Positions 12,001 through 21,802 of a stretch of 64,000 nt of DNA are shown in pieces. The notes under the pieces are model-generated. The model did not search any database, was not told the origin of the DNA, and worked only from the letters and a program-made list of their open reading frames with translations. Source of the DNA: Bursaphelenchus xylophilus (taxonomy: Eukaryota; Nematoda; Chromadorea; Rhabditida; Aphelenchoididae); contig CAJFCV020000006.1 in the NCBI GenBank assembly GCA_904066235.2, forward strand, positions 10,664,001 through 10,728,000, read 5' to 3'. The number at the start of each line of letters is the position of its first letter. Within the stretch, counting starts at the first letter, position 1. A program made the position numbers and the translations under genes.

Positions 12001-15000
12001 TTATTTCTAAAATTTCAAAAAAAAAATCAAAAGTTCCCAAAAAAATCTTTTCTTACTGTTCATACATCAAAAAAATCAAAAAAATATATCTTCAACTTTT
12101 CGATTTTTTATTCCTAAAATTTTTAAAATTTATTGAATACCGAAGATGATCGTATTTTACAAAAAAAAAATTCAAATTTTTAAAAAATTTTTAAAATCTG
12201 TAAAATTTTATGAGATTTTGACTCAAACTGAAATAAATAATTTTTTGTTTATTTTTTAAAATTTTTATTTTATTGTTTTTATTTTTCCAACCTTTTTCCA
12301 CAAAAAAATCATTATTTTTTCCGATTTTTTTTATTTTTATTTTCCCTAAAATTTTTCCACAAAAAAATCATAATTTTTCCGATTTTTTTATTTTTATTTT
12401 TATTTTCCCTAAAATTTTTTTTTAATTTCAAAAAAACTCAAAATCTAAAAATCCTCACCTTAGTTTCACAAATCCGACCTTCATAATGATGTCCACAATA
12501 GCAATAGCTATGTGTTTCGTTGTTGACGAAGGTTCCTCCATTCAGACAATGATCGGGGGCCGGGGTTGGTTCGGGGGTTGGGCCAGGGCCCGGGCCCGGG
12601 CCTGGATTGGCATTGCATGCGAACTGATAGACTCTTTGCCAAACATTGCCACCTCGGTCAGTCCCTCGTATCTTCACAAAGTAAATCCCATACTCCAGAC
12701 ACACATATGGGCCGGCAAACACGTTGGCATTGCAATTGTACCTTGTTCCCACCAACATCGGCGCGTATTGTTGTTCGTGCTGACTCCGATAAAACGTCAC
12801 GGTAGTCACGGTCTCCGGGAACTCCAATCGCGACGGCTTGAACGCCAGATAGCCGGGCACAAACTCGGTGGGGTCGCGTTGCAGCTCGTGGTATTCCCCG
12901 ACGAACTCTTGGACGCGGTCGTCGTGCGGCGACTCCACAAACCCACCATCCAGCACGAGGTCGGTGTGGGCGCGGACCGCCACCACACAGTCCTCGTTGT
13001 CGTCGGAATCGGCGGTGAAATAGAATTTCCCGGTCCCTTCGTCCTGCACGTTTTCGTAATGCATCTGACGAAGGTGGGGGTGAATCTCTTCGAAGTTGGG
13101 GAAGAGTAGACGGCCTAAAAAATGTAAATAGAAGGGCAGTAAAAAGTGTGTTTTAGAGAAAATAATCGTAAAAAAGATTTTTTGCGTTATTTTTCTTTTA
13201 TTTTTATATTTTTTTGAGGTAAACTTTGACAGTTTTAGAGAAAACTATTCCTAAAAAAATTTTTGGGCATTTTTATTTTTTTCTGACTTATATGTTAAAA
13301 TTAGAGAAAAACAAAAATTCTGAGAGATTTTTCACGTTTCTTACTCTGCACTGTGCAGAATCAGTGTTTCAAAAAAGCCACTGTAGCATAAAATTTGGAA
13401 TCAGAAAAATATCAGAAAAAATGCATGAATTTTTACATCGTATTTTATTTTTAATATGCTTTTTTTTTTATATTTTTTTTTCAACTGTGCAAATTTTTAT
13501 TTCTTTTTTCCAAAAATGATACTGTAACATCACATTTAGTTAAAAATTAAATTCTTTTTTGACGGCTATGCCGTATATGACGTATTTTAAACACCCAACT
13601 TTGAGCAATTAAAAATTTGTAAAGCAGTTTTTTTCAGCACTTTGCAGAATTTAATTTTGTACAAAAGCAATTTAAATTGTATTTTTCAGACATGACAGGC
13701 CATTGATATTATTTTTTAGCCCTTAAATTTCCACTACACCACTTTATACCGGCTAAAAATCCAAATTTTTTGACTGCCCTGTCCAATCAACCCTCTTTTC
13801 TCCCCTCAAAACTCACCATGAGCATTGAACAGTTTTCCACTTGGATAACCCGCTTGTTCGGTGGTAACGACCACAACCAAGTCCTTGATATGTCGGTCGA
13901 CATGAACCACCAGTCCACCAATGCATTGGTCAAAGAAGTCCAATTCGATCAATTCGCCGGGAAAGTCTCCGCTGTGATGATCCAATCGGGTCTGATTCCA
14001 ACAGATGGCTGAAAGTATAGTTTTTAAAATACGACGAAGTTTTTTGGGGCCTGAAATTTTTAGGGAATTTCTGATTTTAATGCACTGTGTGAAAAAAATC
14101 CAAATTTTGCTGTGCACTGTGCAAAAAAAATCCAAGTTTTGCTGTGCACTGTGCGAACGAAATCCAAATTTTGCACACTTGCATTTGCACAGTGCAAGTT
14201 CAAGAAGTTTTTTCGCAACTCATTGTGCAGTTATTTCGAAAAATTTTTTCATCTGCACTGTGCAACAAAACTTTTGAAACATTATCGCGCGGTGCAAAGA
14301 TAAATTTTGATTTTCTGCACAGTGCAGCGCAAAATTTGAGTCTTTGACTGCGCTGTGAAAAATTCAAAATTCATTTTTTCATCTGCACTGTGCAACAACA
14401 CTTACCATCAGTCATTGCACGGTGCAAAAATAAATTGTGATTTTCTGCACAGTGCAAAACGAAAAATTTTATTTGTCGCCATCGTACTGTGCGACGAAAA
14501 TAAAAAAAATATTGCGTTTTTTACAGCACCGTGCAATTAAAAATTTTATTCTACTGCACAGTTCATTAAAGTTGAAAATTGCACCGTGCAAATAAAAAAA
14601 TCTCCCGTCGCTGTTGCACTGTACGACTCTAAATTTATTCTTTGACCGCACAGTGCTCATTGCGCTCTTTATTTTTCCGACAGACTAATATTTTATTGCA
14701 ATTTTTGCGTCGAAACTGCACTGTCCAAAAATTTCAAAATCTATCTTTTTTGTTGCGGTACCCCAAACTTACGGCTTTCACAGAGATGCCCCGTATAGCC
14801 TGGAGGACAATGTTCCGGGCCTTCTGGATGTTCCTCTTTGATTTCGCGTTTCCGTCGCGTGACTGTATTATTTGGAGGTGTCCCGTGGAAAGCGTCTGGC
14901 CTCAAGCTTTTGTCAGCTTTGAATTGTTTTAGCAGTAGTTGTTCTGAAAAATGGAAAGAATTCTCTCGTTACGGCGTATTTTAAAAAAATTTATTGTATT

Positions 15001-15153
15001 TATAAAAAAAAATATTTTAAAATTTTTAAAATTCCTTAGAAACCTACGTTGTTCAGCGAACTTTGCGACTGCTGGATCGATTTCTTGCGTTGAACACGCT
15101 GCGAACAGGCATATCAATGCAAGAATTGATGTCCCGGCACCCGGAGGCCACAT
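1..15153 (-). CDS. irg-7: IRG-7-like secreted EGF/VWA/C-type lectin protein (3' end off window)
   Basis: Seventeen exons keep one reading frame (~1799 residues): 15048-15153, 14773-14943, 13817-14008, 12459-13114, 11115-11486, 9452-10061, 7812-8833, 6952-7315, 6158-6399, 5520-5652, 5279-5479, 4495-4610, 3702-4023, 3308-3425, 2532-2889, 1376-1756, 1-34. A signal peptide (about residues 1-23) is followed by RRKR, a furin-type site, near residue 70. Cysteine-rich EGF-like units occur near 350-405, 840-900 and 1448-1502, each followed by a von Willebrand A-like fold (for example PIIVFTDALPDD near 520 and FIIVLDGSNT near 1520). A C-type lectin domain covers about 1165-1290 (WIGL, WAAGEP, FICQ) but has EPK instead of EPN and no WND, so calcium-dependent sugar binding is doubtful. 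An acceptor-like TTTAG lies 6 bases before the ATG, a probable trans-splice site. C. elegans IRG-7 is a pathogen-induced protein acting with p38 signalling; the family call rests on domain order, and orthology is inferred. Confidence 0.82.
121..1332. mobile_element. mariner-like element, decayed, TA-flanked
   Basis: Terminal inverted repeats of about 34 bp with one mismatch begin TTAGGTTGGACGGAAAGTT at 123 and end at 1330, and TA dinucleotides sit directly outside both ends. The 1208-bp length and the TA target fit the mariner branch of Tc1/mariner. No full-length transposase frame is visible inside, only short broken ORFs, so the copy looks dead. It lies in the intron between exons 16 and 17 of the IRG-7-like gene, ending about 44 bp from the exon-16 donor. 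Confidence 0.75.
1839..2520. repeat. GCACNGTGC dyad array 1 (intronic)
   Basis: About twenty copies of the perfect 9-bp dyad GCACNGTGC (mostly GCACTGTGC or its complement) are separated by A/T-rich spacers of about 22 bp. Core starts near 1839, 1871, 1903, 1934, 1965, 1999, 2030, 2061, 2094, 2127 and 2158 give a 31-34 bp step. It fills almost the whole intron between exons 15 and 16 of the IRG-7-like gene and ends about a dozen bases from the exon-15 donor. ORFs through it are artefacts of the repeat. Confidence 0.9.
2965..3255. repeat. CCCGCCA...TTGGCATTCTG tandem block
   Basis: Three copies of a ~30-bp motif, AAATTTCCCGCCA followed by TTTTTGGCATTCTG, lie about 125 bp apart (near 2970, 3098, 3222) in the intron between exons 14 and 15, with similar sequence between them. 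The same motif recurs near 4653, 4800, 4950, 5095, 5743, 6022, 18535, 18835 and 59328. Confidence 0.8.
4650..5115. repeat. CCCGCCA...TTGGCATTCTG tandem block, second cluster
   Basis: Four degenerate units of about 146 bp in the intron between exons 11 and 12 carry the CCCGCCA/TTGGCATTCTG motif. Several copies read GCCAAATTTTGGC, an imperfect or perfect dyad. No coding signal is seen between the flanking exons. Confidence 0.75.
5653..6157. other. Intron inside the C-type lectin domain
   Basis: This A/T-rich intron splits the lectin domain between exons 9 and 10. It has two more CCCGCCA/TTGGCATTCTG motifs (near 5743 and 6022) and nothing else recognisable. Confidence 0.6.
6400..6951. other. 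A/T-rich intron
   Basis: Intron between exons 8 and 9 of the IRG-7-like gene. It contains a few CCACGAAA motifs (near 6577 and 6700) of the kind tandemly repeated near 61.8-62.2 kb. No coding or RNA signal is seen. Confidence 0.5.
7375..7785. repeat. CGTATAAAATGTC tandem block
   Basis: Four copies of a motif close to GTTTCATCGTATAAAATGTC lie near 7373, 7500, 7625 and 7752, a step of about 125 bp, in the intron between exons 7 and 8. The same motif forms palindromes at 31.6-32.2 and 33.9-34.2 kb and lies inside the TTAA-flanked foldback at 22.8-24.0 kb. Confidence 0.75.
8920..9441. mobile_element. Foldback element family A, copy 1
   Basis: The ends are inverted copies of a ~150-bp sequence containing TGGGGTATGGAGTTACAGGT. 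The left arm runs from about 8920 and the right arm ends near 9441 at AAGTACTTTCCTTGTG. Other copies are at 56.5, 60.4 and 63.2 kb. It occupies most of the intron between exons 6 and 7, and its right end lies about ten bases from the exon-6 splice donor. No transposase is present, so this is a non-autonomous foldback or MITE. Confidence 0.8.
10169..11040. repeat. GCACNGTGC dyad array 2 (intronic)
   Basis: Some 28 exact or one-mismatch GCACNGTGC cores, spaced about 28-33 bp (for example 10229, 10257, 10287, 10319, 10349, 10377, 10435, 10467, 10500), fill the intron between exons 5 and 6 of the IRG-7-like gene. The right half is dominated by TTTTTTGCACAGTGCAGATTT-like units, so neighbouring units are more alike than distant ones. 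Confidence 0.9.
11487..12458. other. Low-complexity A/T intron
   Basis: Intron between exons 4 and 5 made of repeated AATTTTTTATTTTTNGAAATTT-like stretches with a loose tandem structure around 11.55-12.0 kb, and a few GTATTTTAC motifs. No coding signal is seen on either strand. Confidence 0.6.
13115..13816. other. A/T-rich intron
   Basis: Intron between exons 3 and 4. It holds one isolated GCACTGTGC dyad (near 13348), several CGTATTTTA motifs and otherwise featureless A/T-rich sequence. Confidence 0.5.
14080..14725. repeat. GCACNGTGC dyad array 3 (intronic)
   Basis: About twenty dyads, more diverged than in arrays 1 and 2 (GCACTGTGC, GCACCGTGC, GCGCGGTGC, GCACTGTAC), with a step of roughly 30 bp lie in the intron between exons 2 and 3 of the IRG-7-like gene. 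The array stops about 45 bp before exon 2. Confidence 0.85.
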
Positions 15154-15439
15154 TTTGACCTAAAAAAAAAGGTAATTCAATGTTTAAAATAAATCTCTAA
15201 ATTTCGATGACCGTATTTTACAATGAAACTGACAAAAAATAATTTGTTTAATGTTTGACAACATAAAAAAGGCTAGATTTTACATGGCGCAGGCCAAAAA
15301 TCACTTCATTGACGGTACATGTGGGAGGTGAAAGCTGCTAGAAAATGCCTTTATTTAAGGGAAATTGAAGAGTGCGTATTTTACACTGTACCCTCTGGAT
15401 ACGTTTTTCTCTCTATTAGGATATCCCTATCTTCCCTAG

Positions 15440-16925
15440 ACTCCTCCGAAAAATCCGCACAGTGCGATTTTTAAATCAGTTATATTTTAGGAGTTATTAT
15501 ACCTAAACACCCTAATGTTTCAAATTACCACTCTGCGTTATCTTGCAGTCCTCTGAAAGAGTTTCGGCCCACATAGGCCTTCTCTATCTTCCACTAGACT
15601 CCTCCAAAAAATCCGCAGAGTGCGATTTTTTAAATCAGTTTGATTTGACAAATTCTTATACCTAAACACCCCAGTGTTGCCAAACAGCACTACTCGTTCC
15701 TTTGTAGTCCTATGACCACGTTTTGCTCCATGTAGGCCCTGTATATCTTAAACAAGACACCTCCAAAAAATCTGCACAGTGCGGTTTTTAGAAATCTCCT
15801 TTATCTCTCAATTCCTTGGTGTCAGACAGCCTAATGTTCCCAAAGAGCACCATTAGTCGCTTTGTAGTCTTCTGAACACGTTTTGGAAGCTAGAGATGAC
15901 CAATATGGAGATATAGGCCATCTCTAGCTTATACTAATCATTTCCAAAAAATCCGCACAATGCAAATTTTTGAAACCTCTTTTATCTCATAAATACTCGG
16001 GCTCAGAAAGTCTAATGTCCTAATATAGCGCAGGTAGTCCCTTGGTAAGCCTCTGAATACGCCTTGCTTCATAGAGGCCCTCTCAATCTTCCACAAGACA
16101 CTTCCAAAAAATCCGCACAGTGCAAATTTTTTAAACCTCTTTTATCTCAAAAATACTCGGGCTCAGAGAGCCTAATGCCCTAGCACAGCACTGCTAGCCC
16201 CTCTGTGGTCTTCTGAATACGTTTTGCTCCATACAGGCCCTCTCAATCTTCCAGTAGACTCTTCCAAAAAATCCGCACAGTGCGGTTTTTAAAATCACTT
16301 TGATTTGACAAATTGTTAGATCGAAACACCCTAGTGTTTTCAAACAGCGCTACTCGTCCCTCTGTAGTCCTATGAGCACGGTTTGCTCCATATAGGCCCT
16401 GTATATCTTAAACAAGACATCTGCGAAAAATCTGCGCAGTGCAAATTTTAGAAACCTCTGTTATCTCATAAATCCACGGGCTCAGGGAGCCTAATGTCCT
16501 AATATAGCGCTGCTAGTCCCTTGATAGGCCTCTAAAAACGTTTTGCTTCATGGAGGATTTTTTTTCTCTTCCACAAGACACCTCCACAGATTTGCGCACA
16601 GTGGGGTTTTTTAAAATAAATTTGATTTCAGGAATTCTGAAATGTAAACACATCAGTGTTTCTAGACGGCACTGTGCGACCCTCTGTAGCCTTGTGAACA
16701 CGTTTTGTTTCATAAGGCCATATCTATCATCCACCTCCAAAAATATCGCACGGTGCAAATTTTAGAAACCTCTTCTATCTCATAAATCCTCGGACTCAGA
16801 GAGCCTAATGTCCTAATATAGCGCTGCTAGCCCTTTGGTAGGCCTCTGAAAACGTTTTGCTTCATAGAGGCCCTCTCAATCTTCCACTAGACTACTCCAA
16901 AAACTCCGCACAGTGCAGTCCCCAC
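15440..16925. repeat. ~160-bp satellite, ten units, one dyad per unit
   Basis: Ten degenerate units are marked by the phrase CTCCAAAAAATCCGCACAGTG at about 15454, 15613, 15773, 15952, 16114, 16273, 16433, 16593, 16747 and 16906; steps are 154-162 bp with one of 179. Each unit also holds CTCCATATAGGCCCT-like and CCTAATGTT-like phrases. Each unit carries one GCACAGTGC-type dyad at the same place. It lies upstream of the IRG-7-like start. No coding content is seen. Confidence 0.9.
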
Positions 16926-17984
16926 TCAACAGTCTCTAAACCGCCTCCACTGCAAAACTGCAACGCTCCCGTCATTCTCCAGACAACCTGCCTCTTCTAC
17001 AGTACCCCCAAATCAAGGGCTAGCCTTCGCCGATCCTCACCGAAAAGGTGTGCTAATTCAATTAACGCAAAACCGAATGCACGGTGCACTTCAAATCTTA
17101 ATTGCTTCAAGTCTTAATTGTCCAACTTTATGGCCCCATTAATTCGCTAATTAGCGCCTCGAATTATTATTTGCACGTTGATAAGGGCGAGGCGTTTGGC
17201 ACTTAATTTAATCAAATCAACGCCGCCTTTTTATGACGCCCCTCTTCTGTCGGCGTTTTATTGCCCGCAGGCAATGAGTGTCGCCGATTTTGGAGACGCA
17301 TTATCAAATACAACACAACACCGAGAACGATGATCGAGGAAATGACGTGGAACATAAAACTTGACTGGTCGATTTTGCAATATCAAAAAGGCTTCGATAA
17401 AAAAAAATTGTGTCTGTGTTTTGTGTGCGTATTTTAAAAAATCAAAAATTTTATTGAACTTGTCTTGGTCAAGAAATATCAATGATTAATAATTTGCAAA
17501 AAAATCTTGCAAAAATTTCAAAAAAAAATTGAAAAATTCAAAAAATCCCGAAAATTATCAAAATATTTTTTTGTTGATTAAAAATAATTTTTTAGGCCAT
17601 AAAGCAACAAAAATATCACAAGTTCATTTCTCTGAGCCTTTTTTAGTTTTTTATGCAGCTTTTTAGCAAAAAATTTGGCCTTTTCCCTGACCGTTCTCCT
17701 CACATTGTGCAACATCTCCAAGATCATTCAATATCCCGGCTACCGCAACAAATTACAAGCTAATACTTTCATGGATTAATATCTGGCTCGTAGACAACTA
17801 GAATACAAAATTTCAAGAAAATCGAAAAGCTGCGCCTCCGGCAATATCCAATTACTTTTGAAAAATCATCTTTTTTTTGATTAATTTAATTTATTTACAC
17901 TTTGTTTCAAAATATTTGGTATAGATGAGCCTAAGTGCAGTATAAATCAAGTATAAATACAATCTTCCATTTTCCAGTCGACAA
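16926..17984. other. Spacer between satellite and YGGYG peptide gene
   Basis: Roughly 17130-17320 is less A/T-rich (CGCC-containing phrases) and might be regulatory for the IRG-7-like gene. The rest is A/T-rich. A possible poly(A) signal for the minus-strand peptide gene lies at 17890-17895. No other gene is seen. Confidence 0.4.
17890..17895 (-). promoter_or_regulatory. Poly(A) signal AATAAA for the YGGYG peptide gene
   Basis: AATAAA on the minus strand lies about 90 bases after the stop codon at 17985. Confidence 0.5.
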
Positions 17985-18311
17985 TTATTTCTTTCCATAG
18001 CCATAGCCTCCCATTCCATGGTGATGATGATGTCGTCCGTAGCCACCGTATCCGCCGTATCCTCCTTGTCCGTAGCCACCATAGCCTCCTTGTCCAAAGC
18101 CTCCATAGCCTCCCGGTCCATAGCCACCATAGCCTCCTTGTCCAAAGCCTCCATAGCCTCCATAACCACCATATCCTCCAGGATAGCCCATTCCGTAGCC
18201 GCCATAGCCGCCATAACCACCCATTCCGGGGTAGCCCCCATAACCCCATTGCGCTGCGGTCGAGGCGAAGAGAATGACGAAAATAGAGAGAACAAGAAGT
18301 TTGGAGGTCAT
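17985..18311 (-). CDS. Secreted Gly/Tyr-rich YGGYG peptide (nematode antimicrobial/NLP type)
   Basis: A 108-residue single-exon product. Residues 1-20 form a hydrophobic signal peptide ending STAA, and the mature part begins QWGYGGYPG and continues as repeats of GGYGGYG, GGFGQ and GGYGP. The end is RHHHHHG, then YGYGKK. The QWGYGGYG start after a short signal peptide is the pattern of C. elegans nlp-29/nlp-31-type epidermal antimicrobial peptides, which are induced by fungal infection and wounding. The histidine run is unlike those peptides, as far as I know them, and could bind metal. An acceptor-like TTTTTTTAG lies eight bases before the ATG, so the transcript is probably trans-spliced or has a 5' UTR intron. 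A cuticle-type glycine-rich protein is the alternative. Confidence 0.85.
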   Translation of the reverse strand: MTSKLLVLSIFVILFASTAAQWGYGGYPGMGGYGGYGGYGMGYPGGYGGYGGYGGFGQGGYGGYGPGGYGGFGQGGYGGYGQGGYGGYGGYGRHHHHHGMGGYGYGKK

Positions 18312-18319
18312 TGTGGTAG

Positions 18320-19944
18320 CTAAAAAAACGATGGAATTAACATTTTTAAAGATACGATGTAAAAATTGGCATTCTGTAATATGCGATAAAATATGGTAAA
18401 AATCATGTTGAAAGGGGATTTTTCACGCTGAAAAAAAATGTCCTAAATGGATTAAAGTAAGTTTCGTTTGCTAAACACCACTTCCACAAGCCACTGGTTC
18501 AAATTCTGGCTTTTGCGAACATAAAAATTCAAATTCCCGCAATTTTGGCATTCTGTTTCAAACGCCAGAGAAGCTGTAAATAAGATCAGAAAAGGATTAG
18601 TGGGGTGAAAAACCACTTTTAATGAGGAAATTTGCGCTTTGACAGTATATACGAACCCTTTTTATATTATCCATGGCAGCTTTGGTATAAGAATGGGAAA
18701 AATTGCAAGAAATTTGAGGGAATTGGTCTACAGCGTAAAGAAATATGCAATACGCAATATCGAGGGGCTATTATGAACATTTTAGGCACTGTTTGTCATT
18801 TTGAAGACATAAAAAATCAAAAAAAGAAAATTCCCGCCTTTTTTGGCATTCTGTTTCAATGGCCGTAAAAGGTGTAAATTGAGTCGCAAAAGGGTTATTA
18901 AGACCATAAACCACTTTTAGTGGAAAAATTTACAAATTTGACAGTGTTTTCGGATCATTTTTACGTTACCCATGGCACCTTTAACCCAAAAAAGGCAAAA
19001 AATCTCAAAAAATTGCTGAAATAAAGGGAAATTTGGGTGAAAATAACAAGAATCATGGGTTGATTTTTGATTTTCTTTGACTTGAACTTCTTTTTCATTA
19101 GTTCTTGAACACTAAATCACCAAAAAAATTTAAAAAAATTGCAGCCCTTATTTGTTGAAAAGTGTCAACAACATATGAATGGCAGCCCCATCATCCACTT
19201 GCTCCCTGCATTCTGCGCTTTTATACCCGCATTCGCTTTCGAAATGGGTTAAAACAATTATCTAACGGTCGTTTCGGCGCCGACCAGGAAACAGGGTCGA
19301 TGTTCCGCGAAGACAAATGACGTGAGACTCCACCAACAACCGCGAGGGCATTCCGTTCATTGGAGACTTTGTGTAACATCTGAGAGAGAATTTTAACGCC
19401 CTCTTACTTGATGTTAAACTTATTTGTCGAATAGATTTAACCGTTTTTCGGAATTGAAAGCAATTTTTTTTTTACTTTTTTTACTTTTTTGTGGTCAGTT
19501 TTTGAGAGTTTCGATCGGAAGTTGATTTTTGAACAAAAATAACAGAGTAATTATACATGAGTCATAAAAAATTGGGAAAAATGACAATAAAATTGCAAAA
19601 TAAAAAAAAAACTTTTTTGAAAAGGCACAGTAATCTTGCTGAAATGGAGTAAAAATAGATTCAAAATATTTTTTAGCCCACAAAACATTTTCCCAGTTTG
19701 TGTAGCGTATTTTACCCACTTTTCCGACAAAAAATCGGTATTTTATTTTCAAATTTTTTCCCCCAAAAAATTAAAATTTTCAATTTTTTATTCAAAAAAA
19801 TAAAAAATCACAATTTTACAAGTAATATTTACACTTGGTCCCATCTTGCCATACCCATTTTCATTCATGTTTTCGCAGTCCACGCCAACGTTGTTTCGAG
19901 CTCTTCTGAAAGTTGAAAGGAAAAATAACAAAGCGAAAGGCCGT
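18320..19944. other. Upstream region of the YGGYG gene
   Basis: A/T-rich spacer with two CCCGCCA/TTGGCATTCTG motifs inside a loose ~300-bp duplication (near 18535 and 18835; both followed by similar text about TTTGACAGT). A less A/T-rich block at 19180-19400 looks promoter-like. No ORF with gene-like properties is seen. Confidence 0.45.
19219..19263 (-). promoter_or_regulatory. Candidate TATA box and GATA site
   Basis: On the minus strand, AGATAA (19258-19263) precedes TATAAAA (19219-19225) within a GC-richer block. This could be the core promoter of the YGGYG gene about 900 bp downstream, and GATA factors are known regulators of the nlp-29 class. The link to that gene is inference. Confidence 0.3.
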
Positions 19945-20026
19945 GCAGTCGTGTCCGAGTGGTTAAGGAGATTGACTAGAAATCAATTGGGCTCTGCCCG
20001 CACAGGTTCGAATCCTGTCGACTGCG
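19945..20026 (+). tRNA. tRNA-Ser(AGA)
   Basis: The acceptor stem GCAGTCG (19945-19951) pairs with CGACTGC (20019-20025), with discriminator G. The anticodon loop CTAGAAA is closed by ATTGA/TCAAT and reads AGA. A long variable arm (GGGCTCTGCCC) and a T loop GGTTCGAATCC are present; the long variable arm is the serine class signature. 82 nt, no intron. Confidence 0.95.
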
Positions 20027-20640
20027 GAAAACCTTTTGCTCGCTTTTTCTTTGACTTTTGGATAGAAAATGAAATTTTTTTTGCAAAATTTGTAAAATAC
20101 TTTAACAATAATTACCGTAACAATTTTTTCCATCGAAAAAATTTGATAAATTCACTTACTAACATAGATTTTCTTCTTCAAACCAAGCCGACCTTCCGCA
20201 TGATAAAATAGTATAAAAAATATCGCTAAACAACCAAAAAATCGTCTGAAAAAACGCAACAGCATGCTCAAAATATTCTCAGAGATTGACAAACCGCATT
20301 CTGACGAATTTATTTGTTTTATGGCCGTTCAATATTCATGAACAAAGTGGTCAGTGATAAACACCAATTTAAAAATGTCATGTACTGATTCATGATTTGA
20401 AATACGCAATTTCACAATTTTTCGGCCACATTCCAGCTGGCCATATTAGCATTTTATGGAAATTTCAGAAACATTGTCATTGGGATTTGGTCCCGCCACG
20501 AAAACCCTGAAAAATCAGGGTGGAAGTGAAAATAGTCGGAAAATCCGGCTCATTTCTCGAGTTTTTCTCTGTAATTTGTTAGAGTATTTTACCGCGGTAA
20601 ATCGAGTTGTTTGATGCCGTATATTGTCATTTTCTTTCAG
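20027..20640. other. Spacer between tRNA-Ser and UQCRB
   Basis: A/T-rich spacer holding the probable promoter of UQCRB; an acceptor-like TTTTCTTTCAG ends at 20640, eight bases before the start codon, and is a probable trans-splice site. Nothing else is recognised. Confidence 0.45.
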
Positions 20641-20648
20641 TTGATACC

Positions 20649-21588
20649 ATGACCAAGCTCCCAGTTGCCGCCGTCACTCGTGGCATCAAATTCGCCAATG
20701 AAAGTAAGTTGTTTTTGATGTTTCCTTGGGTTTTAGGTTTTATTATCCAATATCGAGGAGATGAGTATTGTTTCAAAGTGACTAAGCCGTTTTGAGAGGT
20801 ATTTTTCTGTTCAAAATTAGTTTGGAATATTGTACATTAGGTGCTTTGAGAAATTGTTTGATAGCTCAAGTTTTATCCAATCAATCTCAATATTTGTGGA
20901 TTCCACACTTGAAGGAAGGTTTTGGGTTTGTTTTGAGTATTAATTCACTTGAAAATTATTTCTTTTCTTTAAGAAATTAGCAATCTTGTTCATGGTACCA
21001 CAACCAATTTTTTGACAACAAAATTGGTCAAACTCGTGAATACAACCTCAAAATAAGAGTCTCTAGTCGTTACATTTTCTCTGTCAGCTTTTAAAACCCA
21101 TGTTCGATCTATAACGACTTTTCCACCACCAAATTATATTATACTTGATATCAATTGATTTGTAGGCAAGCTAATGAACTGGGCCCGTAAGACCGCCTGG
21201 ACCTATGGCTGGGGTGGTCGCCAATATGGTCTTCAGTTCCACGACCAGTGTTTCGAGCCCGCTCCGGAAGTGAAAGAGGCGTTGAGAAGGCTTAGTTTGA
21301 AGGAGCCTTGGGAGTTCGATCAACGTAAGATCCGTCTCACTCGTGCGCACAGTCTCGCCATGAACAACCAGATTCTGCCCAAGGACCAGTGGACCAAGTG
21401 GGATGAGGTACTTTTTTAATTTTTTCTTTTGATTTTTAGAAAGTTTCATAACAGATGTCATGGAGAATATAAAATTTTAGGAGACCTTCTACTTGAAGCC
21501 CTATCTGGATGAGATCTTCAAGGAGCAGAAGGAGCGTGTCGAGTCTTCTGGATTTGTCCCCGCTTTCCAGGCCAAAGAAGATCATTAG
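20649..21588 (+). CDS. UQCRB: Cytochrome b-c1 complex subunit 7 (UQCRB/QCR7)
   Basis: Exons 20649-20703, 21166-21407 and 21481-21588 join in frame to 134 residues, near the usual 110-130 for the family. Subunit 7 is a small matrix-side subunit of respiratory complex III, which moves electrons from ubiquinol to cytochrome c. Family features seen are AVTRGIKFANES near the start, YGLQFHDQC, EALRRL, then IRLTRAHSLAMNNQILPKDQ and a charged helix EIFKEQKERVE near the end. Donors are GTAAGT and GTACTT; acceptors are TTTGTAG and TTTTAG. AATAAA follows at 21621-21626. It faces FOXRED1 tail to tail, and the two poly(A) signals are about 120 bp apart. Identification is strong. Confidence 0.95.
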
Positions 21589-21620
21589 TGATAAAATCCG
21601 AATATTTGAGGTTTTAGATG

Positions 21621-21626
21621 AATAAA
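21621..21626 (+). promoter_or_regulatory. Poly(A) signal AATAAA of UQCRB
   Basis: AATAAA 33 bases after the stop codon. Confidence 0.7.
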
Positions 21627-21744
21627 AATTGTAAAGTAAGGTGAATATCGGGTGTTTTGGACGAATTCAAGAAGCTTCAAAAATCAGTAAGGCTTTTTTT
21701 ATATCTTCTGTGTTTAGGAAAAAAATCTCCAAATTTATTTTGGA

Positions 21745-21750
21745 TTTATT
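21745..21750 (-). promoter_or_regulatory. Poly(A) signal AATAAA of FOXRED1
   Basis: AATAAA on the minus strand about 53 bases after the stop codon at 21803. Confidence 0.65.
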
Positions 21751-21802
21751 CAACAAAACAATTAACAAAGTCGGCTCCTAAATTACAGTACTTTACATTG
21801 CT

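Noticed and set aside
12486..13109. 207-residue plus-strand ORF
   Set aside because: Antisense shadow of exon 4 of the IRG-7-like gene.
18018..18323. Ser/Ala-rich plus-strand ORF
   Set aside because: Reverse reading of the YGGYG repeats.
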